Assembly: GCA_025057575.1 (NCBI GenBank)
Contig: JANXBO010000028.1
Coordinates: forward strand, 267-33,947
Reading direction: 5' to 3'
Origin: Candidatus Caldisaccharidevorator malaysiensis
GTDB lineage: Bacteria; Armatimonadota; Fervidibacteria; Fervidibacterales; Fervidibacteraceae
DNA length: 33,681 nt
Of the stretch, positions 24,089 through 31,412 are shown one piece after another. Position numbers and translations under genes: made by a program. The notes under the pieces are model-generated. The model ran no database searches and was not told the origin of the DNA. It saw nothing but the letters and a program-made list of their open reading frames with translations. How positions within the stretch are numbered: the first letter of the stretch is position 1; each line of letters opens with the position of its first letter.

Positions 24089-25081
24089 TCAATGTCTCTC
24101 CCGCACCCTTATGGTAAAAGCCGAAACGGGATTGTGCACGAGCAGTTGGTCCAGTTCCGTTTGTGTGCAGCCCGATTGTCTGAGTTGAGGGATTAAGTAG
24201 TCCGACAGAAAGGTATAGGGTCTGATCTTTTCTTTGCCCCCATCCTTCTCTCCGACCCAATACCAGCCCGCATCGTGGGAAAGCAGCAGTTTGTGCAAGA
24301 GACCTTCTTTTTTCATCGTCACGATCCAGTCCAAATGGAATTCCAGGGGTCGGGCTCCGATCGCGTCAAACTCCACCCACGCTCCGGCTCGTGCCCACCG
24401 GATCGGAGCGTCTTTATTGTTAACACTATCAGCGTGGACGATGATCAATGCCGATGGATCCAATCCGCTTTCTATAACAGTGTTCAAAACCCCTTGAGCC
24501 GCCTTTTCCTCTCCCGTATGGCAGGCAATCGTCAGACCTGTCTTGCGATGGGTGATGACGGCTGCGTGCACTAATTTCCTGTCCATTTCTGACAAAGGAC
24601 CGGGGTCCACACCGATTTTGATGAACCCAGGGCGCACATCGGTTCCCTCAATCCCCTCTTCCCACTCTCGGATCCACCGAGCAGCCAGTTGCTCAGGCGT
24701 TTCCGCAAAGGCGTGGTCAGGAAGAAACTTATCCTGAGCCGCCCCATAATAGCCGGTGTTGGTCAGGATGACCAGCCCAGATCGCTCCGAAAGTTCTTTG
24801 AGCAGCAACGGATCGCGACCGATGTAGGCAGGTGTGCAGTCCACAAAACCTTTAAACCCTCTTGCTGTTAGTTCTTTCAGGTAGGGTAACATAACGGAAA
24901 TGACTTCTTCTTTGCGATATCGGGAAGGGCTGACTTCCTTCGCACCAATGAAGTCGCAGAGGATATGTTCGTGGACCAAGGCGGGGACGAAGTTGTCAGG
25001 GGGGACTGGTCCCCGCACGCTCATAATCCGGTCATTTCCGACCTGCCCTGAAAGCACCATAAACAAAGACAGCCATCCCAT
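24089..25081 (-). CDS. Phosphotriesterase-family metal-dependent hydrolase
   Basis: About 330 residues, standard for the family. All binuclear metal ligands are visible: HEH in LVHEHILCDF (His37, His39), the Lys expected to be carboxylated in GFIKIGVDPG (Lys155), His188 in ACHTGE, His216 in VHADS, and Asp270 in LSHDAGW. The family-typical NPVSAFT tail is present. Relatives hydrolyse lactones, phosphotriesters or sugar lactones. A short hydrophobic N-terminus (MGWLSLFMVLSGQVG) could be a weak signal peptide. The ATG at 25081 has GGAGG 8 nt upstream, better than a TTG at 25099. The gene is 58 bp after the 13-heme cytochrome and 11 bp before the dehydrogenase, suggesting a shared transcript. The substrate is unknown. 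Confidence 0.88.
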   Translation of the reverse strand: MGWLSLFMVLSGQVGNDRIMSVRGPVPPDNFVPALVHEHILCDFIGAKEVSPSRYRKEEVISVMLPYLKELTARGFKGFVDCTPAYIGRDPLLLKELSERSGLVILTNTGYYGAAQDKFLPDHAFAETPEQLAARWIREWEEGIEGTDVRPGFIKIGVDPGPLSEMDRKLVHAAVITHRKTGLTIACHTGEEKAAQGVLNTVIESGLDPSALIIVHADSVNNKDAPIRWARAGAWVEFDAIGARPLEFHLDWIVTMKKEGLLHKLLLSHDAGWYWVGEKDGGKEKIRPYTFLSDYLIPQLRQSGCTQTELDQLLVHNPVSAFTIRVRERH

Positions 25082-25139
25082 ATACTTTCCCTCCTTCAAC
25101 TATGAACAGCAATGTTGCCGTTACCCTTCTCGTCTCTTT

Positions 25140-26294
25140 TCATCGGTTCTCCAGAGGGACGCCCTTCTGTCGGTGACAATCGTCGCATTGACTTAACTGA
25201 TGGCAAAGGGTGCAATAGGGCAGCCCATATTTTCTCCTCTCGGCAACGTGACTTTTTGCTGCGTAGTTTGCCTGATCGTGGGAGGCGGGTGGGAGTTCGG
25301 AATGACAGTTGTTGCAAAAGGACTGATTGTGACAGCGGGAGCAGGTTTGGGGCTGTTGAAGGGTCACCTGGGTGTGTTTAGTAGCGAAACCTTTGGGATG
25401 GGGCATTGGCAGACCGTGGCAGTCGGAGCAACCCGTTCGCCCGTGGCAGGTCTGGCAAGTTGGGTCTGTTTCCTTGAACTTTTTTCCGTGGTCCTTCAGA
25501 AAGGCTGGCGTGTGATCCTTTGGCTTAATGTCGTCGGGCTCGTGGCACCTCTGGCAGAGGGTCATCGGTTTTTCCTTCAGGAGAGCCGGATGGGGAGAGT
25601 GGTGGGCATCGTGGCAAGCGCCGCAGCGGGGCGGTGGGTCGCCGACGGGATGGTGGAGCCCCTTTCTTGCCTTCGCGACGATATCCTGGTGGCACTGAAG
25701 GCAGAGCCGATCGGTCCGGTCCTTGAGCATCTTGGGAAGGGGAACCGAAAGATGAACTTCGTGGCAGGTGATGCAGGTCGGCAGGGTTCCTTTCCCCGCC
25801 GTCTGCGACCCGTGGGGTGATTGGTTCCAATCCGCCTCCGTCACCGCCTGATGGCACGGCAGGCAAATCTGGTTCTGCTGCTGGGGCTTCAGGCGATTCC
25901 ACGACACGATATTTCCTTTGCGGGTCACGATGTGCCAGCCACCAGGTCCGTGACAGGCTTCGCATCCCTTTTTATCTTCGGACCATTTGTCCTCAAGGAG
26001 AATCTGACTGTGGGGCAAACGAGCCCACTCTCTGGCGACTTCATTGTGGCATTCAAAGCAGACGGCACTGCCCACATAGCGGGGTTTGGGTCGTCGTTGC
26101 TCTTGTCCGATACCCGACAAACTGACGCTCCAACCCAGCAACAAAAGAAGCCCGACAGTGAGATGCCACTGCGGCTTCGCCTTCTTTACCAACAAGACCT
26201 TCCCTTCCCCTTCTCTCTGTTCTCTATCAGTATGACGGGACCAAGTTTTTCCAATGATGGGAAATCCTTGAGCGCCTGAAGAACCAACAGACAT
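25140..26294 (-). CDS. Membrane-anchored or secreted tridecaheme c-type cytochrome
   Basis: The protein is about 384 residues with one hydrophobic signal/anchor helix (HLTVGLLLLLGWSVSLSGIG, about 45-60). It has 13 CXXCH motifs: CFECH, CEACH, CLPCH, CITCH, CLQCH, CGACH, CQRCH, CQTCH, CSDCH, CSRCH, CNNCH, CTLCH, CDDCH. Spacing is DmsE/decaheme-like, with paired motifs near the C-terminus (CQTCH then CSDCH; CSRCH then CNNCH; CTLCH then CDDCH). No catalytic CXXCK is present, so it is an electron-transfer protein, probably periplasmic or cell-surface. The start is uncertain. The ATG at 26294 follows a GGAAAGGG site by 8-9 nt; a TTG at 26192 or 26195 just before the hydrophobic segment would give a more compact signal peptide. 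Confidence 0.85.
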   Translation of the reverse strand: MSVGSSGAQGFPIIGKTWSRHTDREQREGEGKVLLVKKAKPQWHLTVGLLLLLGWSVSLSGIGQEQRRPKPRYVGSAVCFECHNEVAREWARLPHSQILLEDKWSEDKKGCEACHGPGGWHIVTRKGNIVSWNRLKPQQQNQICLPCHQAVTEADWNQSPHGSQTAGKGTLPTCITCHEVHLSVPLPKMLKDRTDRLCLQCHQDIVAKARKGLHHPVGDPPPRCGACHDAHHSPHPALLKEKPMTLCQRCHEPDDIKPKDHTPAFLKDHGKKFKETDPTCQTCHGRTGCSDCHGLPMPHPKGFATKHTQVTLQQPQTCSRCHNQSFCNNCHSELPPASHDQANYAAKSHVAERRKYGLPYCTLCHQLSQCDDCHRQKGVPLENR

Positions 26295-26430
26295 CGGAAA
26301 AATCCCTTTCCTTAGTCCCGATTCATAATCATCTTTTGGCAGAGGCTTAGTCTTGATGTCCAAAAGATCGGTGAGGAGGGAGCCCATCCGCACAGCGTCA
26401 GCGTCTTGTCACTGGTTATCCTGACTGCTG

Positions 26431-26459
26431 TTTACAATGGACTGTGGGAGTGGCATAAT
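26431..26459 (+). promoter_or_regulatory. Predicted sigma-70 promoter for the cyclase operon
   Basis: TTTACA (26431-26436) and CATAAT (26454-26459) are separated by exactly 17 nt; each box has one mismatch to the consensus. Transcription would start near 26466, leaving a leader of about 190 nt before the cyclase start at 26655. It lies in a 360-bp divergent gene-free stretch (26295-26654). Confidence 0.5.
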
Positions 26460-26488
26460 GAATGGTGCAGGACCGAACCGGTGACCCG

Positions 26489-26520
26489 AGGGCCCGGTGT
26501 AGGCCCTGCTTTCTTTTTTC
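26489..26520 (+). terminator. Intrinsic-terminator-like hairpin in the cyclase leader
   Basis: AGGGCC (26489-26494), a 7-nt loop and GGCCCT (26502-26507) form a perfect 6-bp GC-rich stem, followed by GCTTTCTTTTTTC. It sits only about 25 nt downstream of the predicted start site and about 135 nt upstream of the cyclase gene, with no gene on the plus strand before it. It may therefore act as an attenuator or gate for the operon rather than as an end-of-gene terminator. Confidence 0.55.
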
Positions 26521-26654
26521 AATGTCCCATTTCTCCCATCTTTCGGAATCAAAGGAGACGCTCTGAACATCCTCATCTCATCGTTCCCTTTTTGCTCCTC
26601 AAAAAAAGATACCAATTGCGGAATAATCTGAGGGAAGGTCTCCGGGGGTTCGCT

Positions 26655-28619
26655 ATGAAAGAGTGGCAGAAAGCACTTGCCGGAACGATCGTGCTAATGG
26701 CTTTGGTCCGGCTCAGCGGGATCGGTGACGGGATCCAGAGGTGGCTGACGGACCAGCATTGGCGCTGGAAGGCGTCCTACGCACCCGTTTCGGTGCCCCC
26801 CGGCATTCTGATCATTGCCATTGACGATGCGACCCTGAGAAAATTCGGTCGTCTCTCTCATTGGTCCCGCAGACGGTATGCGGAACTGATTAAGAAACTG
26901 TCACAGGCAAAGGCGATCGGGCTGGATATTCTCTTTGTGGAACCGGACCGGTTGGATCCCGAAGGCGATCGCGCCTTCGCAGAGGCAGTGAAACAAAACG
27001 GTAAGATCGTCATTCCCTTCCATATTTGGAAGGAAGCCAGACCTCTTTCACCATCGGACCAGAAGGCGCTGTCCCAACTGGTCGGGCGGCTTCCCAAGTC
27101 GCCGGTCGCCGACGGGGACCTTCCGTTTACCCCTACCCATCTGCTCCAGCCACCCCTTGACGGTCTGGTGCGGACTGCCCAGTCGCTGGGCTATGCCGAC
27201 CTAAATGCCGATCCCGACGGGGTTTATCGGACGCCGATCCTTTTGCGCCGGACGGGCGAGGGGCGACTCCTTCCCCATTTTGTCCTTTCGTTAGCCTGCC
27301 TGGCGAGTGGAACGACTGTGGAAAAAGCCCTCTTGGCAGATCGTCACTTGGACCTGAACGGTCGCCGGATTGCCTTGGTATCGGGCAGTCTTCCCCTTCA
27401 CCCCTTTGTCAAACGAGGAGGCGCCAGTCAGGCAGACGGGGATCCGATTCGCCAAATCAGTTTCGCCGATGCTTTAACCAAGGACCCGTCCTTTTTCAAA
27501 GATGCGATCATCTTAGTCGGCGAGACCGCAGCGGGCACCACCGATATCCGTCCCAATCCCTTGGATCCGGGATTGCGGGGGGTGGAACTGAACGGAGAAA
27601 TTCTTGCCAATCTCCTTTACCTGGATCCCGTTCAGCCGGTTCCCGGTTGGATCAATGGGCTGCTGATCATGCTGATGGTGGGTCTTCCGCTCTGGCTTTA
27701 CAACAATCGGTCGGCGGCTTTTGCCAATGGCGCCTCTTTAAGCCTTCTCCTGTCCCTTCTGGTCCTGCTTGAGGTTTTCTTTTGGATCTTCGGCTGGATA
27801 CCCAACTGGTCTTTCCTTTTTTCTGGCTGGCTGGGCGCCACCGGCCTGATGGCTCTTCAAAGGCTTCGCCAGGAAGAAGAGAGGAAACGACTCCTCAGGG
27901 AGACTTTCTCCCTTTATGTGGCACCGGAGTTGGTCCAGCAGATTCTGAAGGCGCCCGAACACGCCCTTCAGGACGCCAGACGGCAAAAGGTGGCGGTCCT
28001 GTTTTCGGACATCCGAAACTTCACGACTTATTCGGAGCAGACTCCGCCCGAAGAGATTGTCGCTCAGATGAAGGAATACCTGACGGAAATGACCCAATCG
28101 GTGATGGCTCACCGGGGTGTTTTGGACAAATTTATCGGTGACGCCGTGATGGCGCTGTTTGGTCCCTGGCTGCCGGAAGATGCGCCCCTTTCCGCTCTCG
28201 CCCTTTTGACCGCAAAAGATATGGACCGACGGCTGAAGACCCTGAACCAGAACTGGGTTCAGCAAGGGAGGCAGCCGTTTCGAATCGGCATCGGGATCCA
28301 CTGCGGCGAGGCGGTCGTCGGCAACATCGGTTCTTCCCAACGAGTGCAATTTACTGCCCTTGGCGACACCGTCAATCTAGCGTCTCGCCTTCAGTCCCTG
28401 ACAAAAGAACTGAAGGCATCGGTTTTGGTCAGTCAGGAAGCAAAGGAAGAAGCGGAACGCTTTCTGGCGGATCAGATTGAGTTTGTTGATAAGGGCGTCA
28501 TCACCGTTCGGGGACGGGAAAAACCGGTTCGGATTTTTCAGGCGGTCTGGAAAGACGAAAAAGAGGAAACGGAAGGGGAGGTGACCGGCAGTGAGGCTGT
28601 CCCGGCAAGCCAAGCCTAA
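26655..28619 (+). CDS. CHASE2-domain class III adenylate/guanylate cyclase
   Basis: The 654-residue protein has an N-terminal membrane helix (about 7-22). An extracytoplasmic CHASE2 sensor domain follows (about 35-325; LIIAIDDATLRKFGR, GLDILFVEPD, GYADLNADPDGVYR, IILVGETAAGT). Then come a cluster of transmembrane helices (about 332-400), a linker helix and a class III cyclase domain (about 443-635). Metal-binding Asp452 (FSDIRNFT) and Asp496 (FIGDAVMALFG), substrate Lys492, Asp571 (ALGDTVN) and the transition-state pair Asn574/Arg578 are present; Lys plus Asp favours ATP, giving cAMP. The ATG at 26655 follows GGGGG by 6 nt; upstream in-frame sequence to 26406 overlaps the promoter and is not counted. 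The 3' end overlaps the FecR-domain gene by 29 bp. Confidence 0.92.
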   Translation: MKEWQKALAGTIVLMALVRLSGIGDGIQRWLTDQHWRWKASYAPVSVPPGILIIAIDDATLRKFGRLSHWSRRRYAELIKKLSQAKAIGLDILFVEPDRLDPEGDRAFAEAVKQNGKIVIPFHIWKEARPLSPSDQKALSQLVGRLPKSPVADGDLPFTPTHLLQPPLDGLVRTAQSLGYADLNADPDGVYRTPILLRRTGEGRLLPHFVLSLACLASGTTVEKALLADRHLDLNGRRIALVSGSLPLHPFVKRGGASQADGDPIRQISFADALTKDPSFFKDAIILVGETAAGTTDIRPNPLDPGLRGVELNGEILANLLYLDPVQPVPGWINGLLIMLMVGLPLWLYNNRSAAFANGASLSLLLSLLVLLEVFFWIFGWIPNWSFLFSGWLGATGLMALQRLRQEEERKRLLRETFSLYVAPELVQQILKAPEHALQDARRQKVAVLFSDIRNFTTYSEQTPPEEIVAQMKEYLTEMTQSVMAHRGVLDKFIGDAVMALFGPWLPEDAPLSALALLTAKDMDRRLKTLNQNWVQQGRQPFRIGIGIHCGEAVVGNIGSSQRVQFTALGDTVNLASRLQSLTKELKASVLVSQEAKEEAERFLADQIEFVDKGVITVRGREKPVRIFQAVWKDEKEETEGEVTGSEAVPASQA

Positions 28620-29763
28620 GACAGAAGCGGAAGCGATTTTAGATGCGGTTAAAGAAGCCGAAAAGGCGATGCTTCAGAGGGAGAAGGTTCGTCGTCGGAA
28701 GGAGCGGTTCCTCTGGGTCCGGCAGGCGCCCGGCTGGTTGAAGGGGATCCTTTTGATAATTGCTGTTGTCCTCGGCGCTTTGGCAGCCGACGGGATGAGA
28801 CGGGAGCGGAAGGAGTTTCGGGCGGTCCTGACGAGTTACTCGGGTGCTGTGTTGGTTCGCAAGCACGGCGGTGGTTCCCAGTTAGCCCAACCGAACCTAA
28901 CCCTGGAAGATCGGGACGTCGTTCAGACCCAAGCGGGAACGGCGACCATCGTTTTTCCTGATGGCAGCGCCGTCCAGTTGGAGCCCAACACGACTTTTGA
29001 AGTGCGTCTGTTGGACTATGCTCGGGGCGGGGTGCGGGACCGATCGTTTATGGTTCATCTGGGCGCCGTGACGGCTTGGGTTTCTGATTTCTTCGGCGCT
29101 CAATCTCAGGCAACGGTCTGCACGCCCACAGCGGTCGCTGCCGTGCGGGGAACCGGATTTCGGGTTGTTTATGACCCATCGCGCAATCAGACAATCGTTC
29201 AAGTAGTGGACGGGACGGTCCGGATGCGAACTCCGGCAATGGAAGGGATTTCGGGAGTCGGACAGGGAGCCAGCGCCGTCGGCTACCAGATGGGCGCTCC
29301 GGTCGCCCTTCCGGAAAATGTTCGTCAGATCGTTGTCGCTCAGGTCAACCAATTGCGCCAATACCAGCAGCCCCCCAATTTCCTTCAGAGGATTGAAGAG
29401 GGCTTTCTGGGGATCATTGACCCGTTTCTTCAAGTCATCGGGCTGACCCCTCGGGGATGGGCGTTCTCGGCGACTAACTTTGCTTTTCGGACGGCGTGCC
29501 AGGAAGGACTGCGCCGCATCCGAATTCACCTCGCTGCCCTGCCGGGTGAAGAAAGCCCTGAGTATTTAAATCCCGTCACCCTTCAGGAACTGAACCTGGA
29601 CCCAATAGAAAGAGAACGCATCCTCAACGCCTTTGCCGGTAGGATGCTGGAAAGTTACCGCAAGGTCGGTCGGTCGGGCTATGTGGTCCGGGCTCGGGCA
29701 AGGGATCGGAAAAAAACTCTCTTCGAAATGACCGAAGCAGTGATTCGTCAAGTTGAGGAATAG
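28591..29763 (+). CDS. Single-pass membrane FecR-domain protein
   Basis: The product is 390 residues. It has a charged cytoplasmic N-terminus of about 48 residues, one membrane helix (about 49-67, GWLKGILLIIAVVLGALAA), then a FecR domain (about 77-215). Signatures are GAVLVRKHGG, LEDRDVVQTQAGTATIVFPD, GSAVQLEPNTTFEV, CTPTAVAAVRGTGFRVVY and VQVVDGTVRMRT. The C-terminal about 170 residues are unrecognised and partly helical. FecR domains sense or bind envelope ligands and, in Fec systems, control a sigma factor; here the N-terminus is shorter than a full anti-sigma domain. The GTG start has GGAGG 9 nt upstream and lies inside the end of the cyclase gene (29 bp overlap), so the two are probably translationally coupled. 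Confidence 0.85.
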   Translation: MRLSRQAKPKTEAEAILDAVKEAEKAMLQREKVRRRKERFLWVRQAPGWLKGILLIIAVVLGALAADGMRRERKEFRAVLTSYSGAVLVRKHGGGSQLAQPNLTLEDRDVVQTQAGTATIVFPDGSAVQLEPNTTFEVRLLDYARGGVRDRSFMVHLGAVTAWVSDFFGAQSQATVCTPTAVAAVRGTGFRVVYDPSRNQTIVQVVDGTVRMRTPAMEGISGVGQGASAVGYQMGAPVALPENVRQIVVAQVNQLRQYQQPPNFLQRIEEGFLGIIDPFLQVIGLTPRGWAFSATNFAFRTACQEGLRRIRIHLAALPGEESPEYLNPVTLQELNLDPIERERILNAFAGRMLESYRKVGRSGYVVRARARDRKKTLFEMTEAVIRQVEE

Positions 29764-29865
29764 AGCGGTCGCCAAGGCATCGGTTGCTCTGCCTTCCTGA
29801 TCCAGAGGGTCAGCGACTCGAGCGGGGAGATGTGCCACATTTGACAGGCTGGAGGGCGGGATCGG

Positions 29866-31356
29866 ATGACCCATTTTGCCCCAAAGTCCTTCAAGCCCTT
29901 TCGCAAAAGACTGGTCCCCGTCCTGACGCCTTCCGCCGGTGGTTTTGACTCCCTCGCCGTTTACAACCCCGCCGTTTTTAAGGATGAAGGCTACCTCTAT
30001 ATGCTCTATCGGGCGAGGGACAAAGGAGGAGTTCACACGGGCGCCATCGGTTTCGCCGAAAGTCAAAACGGACTCTATTGGCAACGCCATCCCCGACCCG
30101 TGTTGCTTCCCGACAGCGATCAGGATCGGTTTGGTTGCGAGGATCCCAGGGTCGTTAAGGTGGGAAGCGAATATTTTATGACCTACACGGGTGTTAGCAG
30201 ATGGACCAAGGGGGGAGATTTTCGGAGCCACGTGCTGCTGGCTCAATCTCGTGACCTCAAGTTATGGAAGAAGAGACCAATTCAATGGATAAACTTTCCC
30301 GTCCACTGGCGAGACCTAAATGCCAAGGCCGCCGCTCTCTGTCCGTTCAAAGTGGAAGGTCAGTGGCTGATGTTCTTCACGCTGGTCTGGGACCGTTGGA
30401 GATCGGCTATCGCTTATGCTGTCTCCAGCGACGGTCAGCATTGGTCGGTGCCGTCGGATAGGTTTCTTCTGGCGCCTCGGGAGGGTTACTTTGACTCACG
30501 GGTCGTGGAGGTGGGGGTAGTTCCTTTCCTTCAAGATGACGTCATCGTCCTTATCTACAACGGGAAGGACACCAGTGCCTGGCGTGTCGGTTTGGCTCTC
30601 TTGGATCAGCACGAGCCCCAGCGAGTCCTTTACCGCACCGACAAACCTTTGCTGGAACCCAGCCTCACCTGGGAAACGAAGGGACTGACTCCCCAAGTGA
30701 CCTTCGTTGCTGGGGGTCTTTTGAGTGACGCTGATGGGTGGACCCTTTACTACGGTGCCGCCGACACGGTCATCGGGATGGCGACCGATGAGCCCGAGCC
30801 CCTTTGCCCACCCAATCCCAACTTAACCCGATGGGTGGCTCAGACAGTCGCTTATTTTCTTCGCCGGCATCGCCAACCCCGGTCCTTCTCTTTCAGCGAA
30901 TGGAAAGCAGAATTGGACCAAACCGGTTGGCTGGCGGGTCTGGAAGCCCTGGAACTTTACGACGAGTCCCGTGGAGTCCCTCTGGAACTGTTTGTCCGCC
31001 AGAAGGTTTGGAACGCCCTGAAAACTCTCTGGCGCTCCGAAAACCGTCAGTCGTGCCATACCTTTTCTTTGGAAGAAATGGAATCGGGTCCGCTACAAGA
31101 GTCGCCAGGTACCGAAAGAAAAGCACTTTGGTCCGACGACAGATCTGGGGAGATGCCAGCGCTGTCGGTGCGGGAGGCAATAGAGCACCTACCCGAGAAA
31201 GAGAGATTCGTCATTGAAAAACTTTTCTGGGAAGGGCAGACCCTTGCAGCGGTCGCCCGACAATTGAACGTGAGCACCGTCTGGGTCTATAAGTTGAAGG
31301 AGAAAGCCCTGAATTGGATGCGGCGGTATCTCAAGGAAGCCCCCGAAGTGGACTAA
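29866..31356 (+). CDS. GH130-like glycan phosphorylase/hydrolase fused to a sigma-70-like DNA-binding tail
   Basis: The protein has 496 residues. Residues about 25-310 form a complete GH130 five-bladed propeller in normal order. NPAVFKDEGYLYMLYRA comes first; FGCEDPRVVKVG carries the catalytic Asp93; then FTLVWDRWRSAIAYA, VGLALLD, and finally LTPQVTFVAGG and WTLYYGAADTVIGMA. After a basic linker (about 320-345), ALELYDESRGVPLELFVRQ (about 361-379) plus VWNALKTLWRSE resembles sigma-70 region 2.1/2.2. LPEKERFVIEKLF..GQTLAAVARQLNVSTVWVYKLKEKA (about 442-481) is a region-4 helix-turn-helix. Regions 2.3/2.4 and 3 are missing. GH130 enzymes act on beta-mannosides. The start has GGAGGG 9 nt upstream. 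The reading frame is uninterrupted across the junction. Confidence 0.82.
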   Translation: MTHFAPKSFKPFRKRLVPVLTPSAGGFDSLAVYNPAVFKDEGYLYMLYRARDKGGVHTGAIGFAESQNGLYWQRHPRPVLLPDSDQDRFGCEDPRVVKVGSEYFMTYTGVSRWTKGGDFRSHVLLAQSRDLKLWKKRPIQWINFPVHWRDLNAKAAALCPFKVEGQWLMFFTLVWDRWRSAIAYAVSSDGQHWSVPSDRFLLAPREGYFDSRVVEVGVVPFLQDDVIVLIYNGKDTSAWRVGLALLDQHEPQRVLYRTDKPLLEPSLTWETKGLTPQVTFVAGGLLSDADGWTLYYGAADTVIGMATDEPEPLCPPNPNLTRWVAQTVAYFLRRHRQPRSFSFSEWKAELDQTGWLAGLEALELYDESRGVPLELFVRQKVWNALKTLWRSENRQSCHTFSLEEMESGPLQESPGTERKALWSDDRSGEMPALSVREAIEHLPEKERFVIEKLFWEGQTLAAVARQLNVSTVWVYKLKEKALNWMRRYLKEAPEVD

Positions 31357-31412
31357 CGGGTTAAAAATCCACAGACTTACTGGACTTCCTTTTTTCGGGT
31401 GATGAGCAGAGG

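Noticed and set aside
13958-26420. Similar text CTGTCACTGGTTA near 13958 and 26409 as a repeat or attachment site
   Set aside because: The match is short (about 12 bp) and not flanked by further similarity; probably chance.
26437-26484. Short leader peptide (MDCGSGIMNGAGPNR) just before the terminator-like hairpin
   Set aside because: Its ATG lies inside the promoter spacer, upstream of the predicted transcript start, and it has no ribosome-binding site.
30778-31356. Sigma-like tail as a separate gene with its own start
   Set aside because: The frame is continuous with GH130 and no start codon near the junction has a convincing ribosome-binding site.
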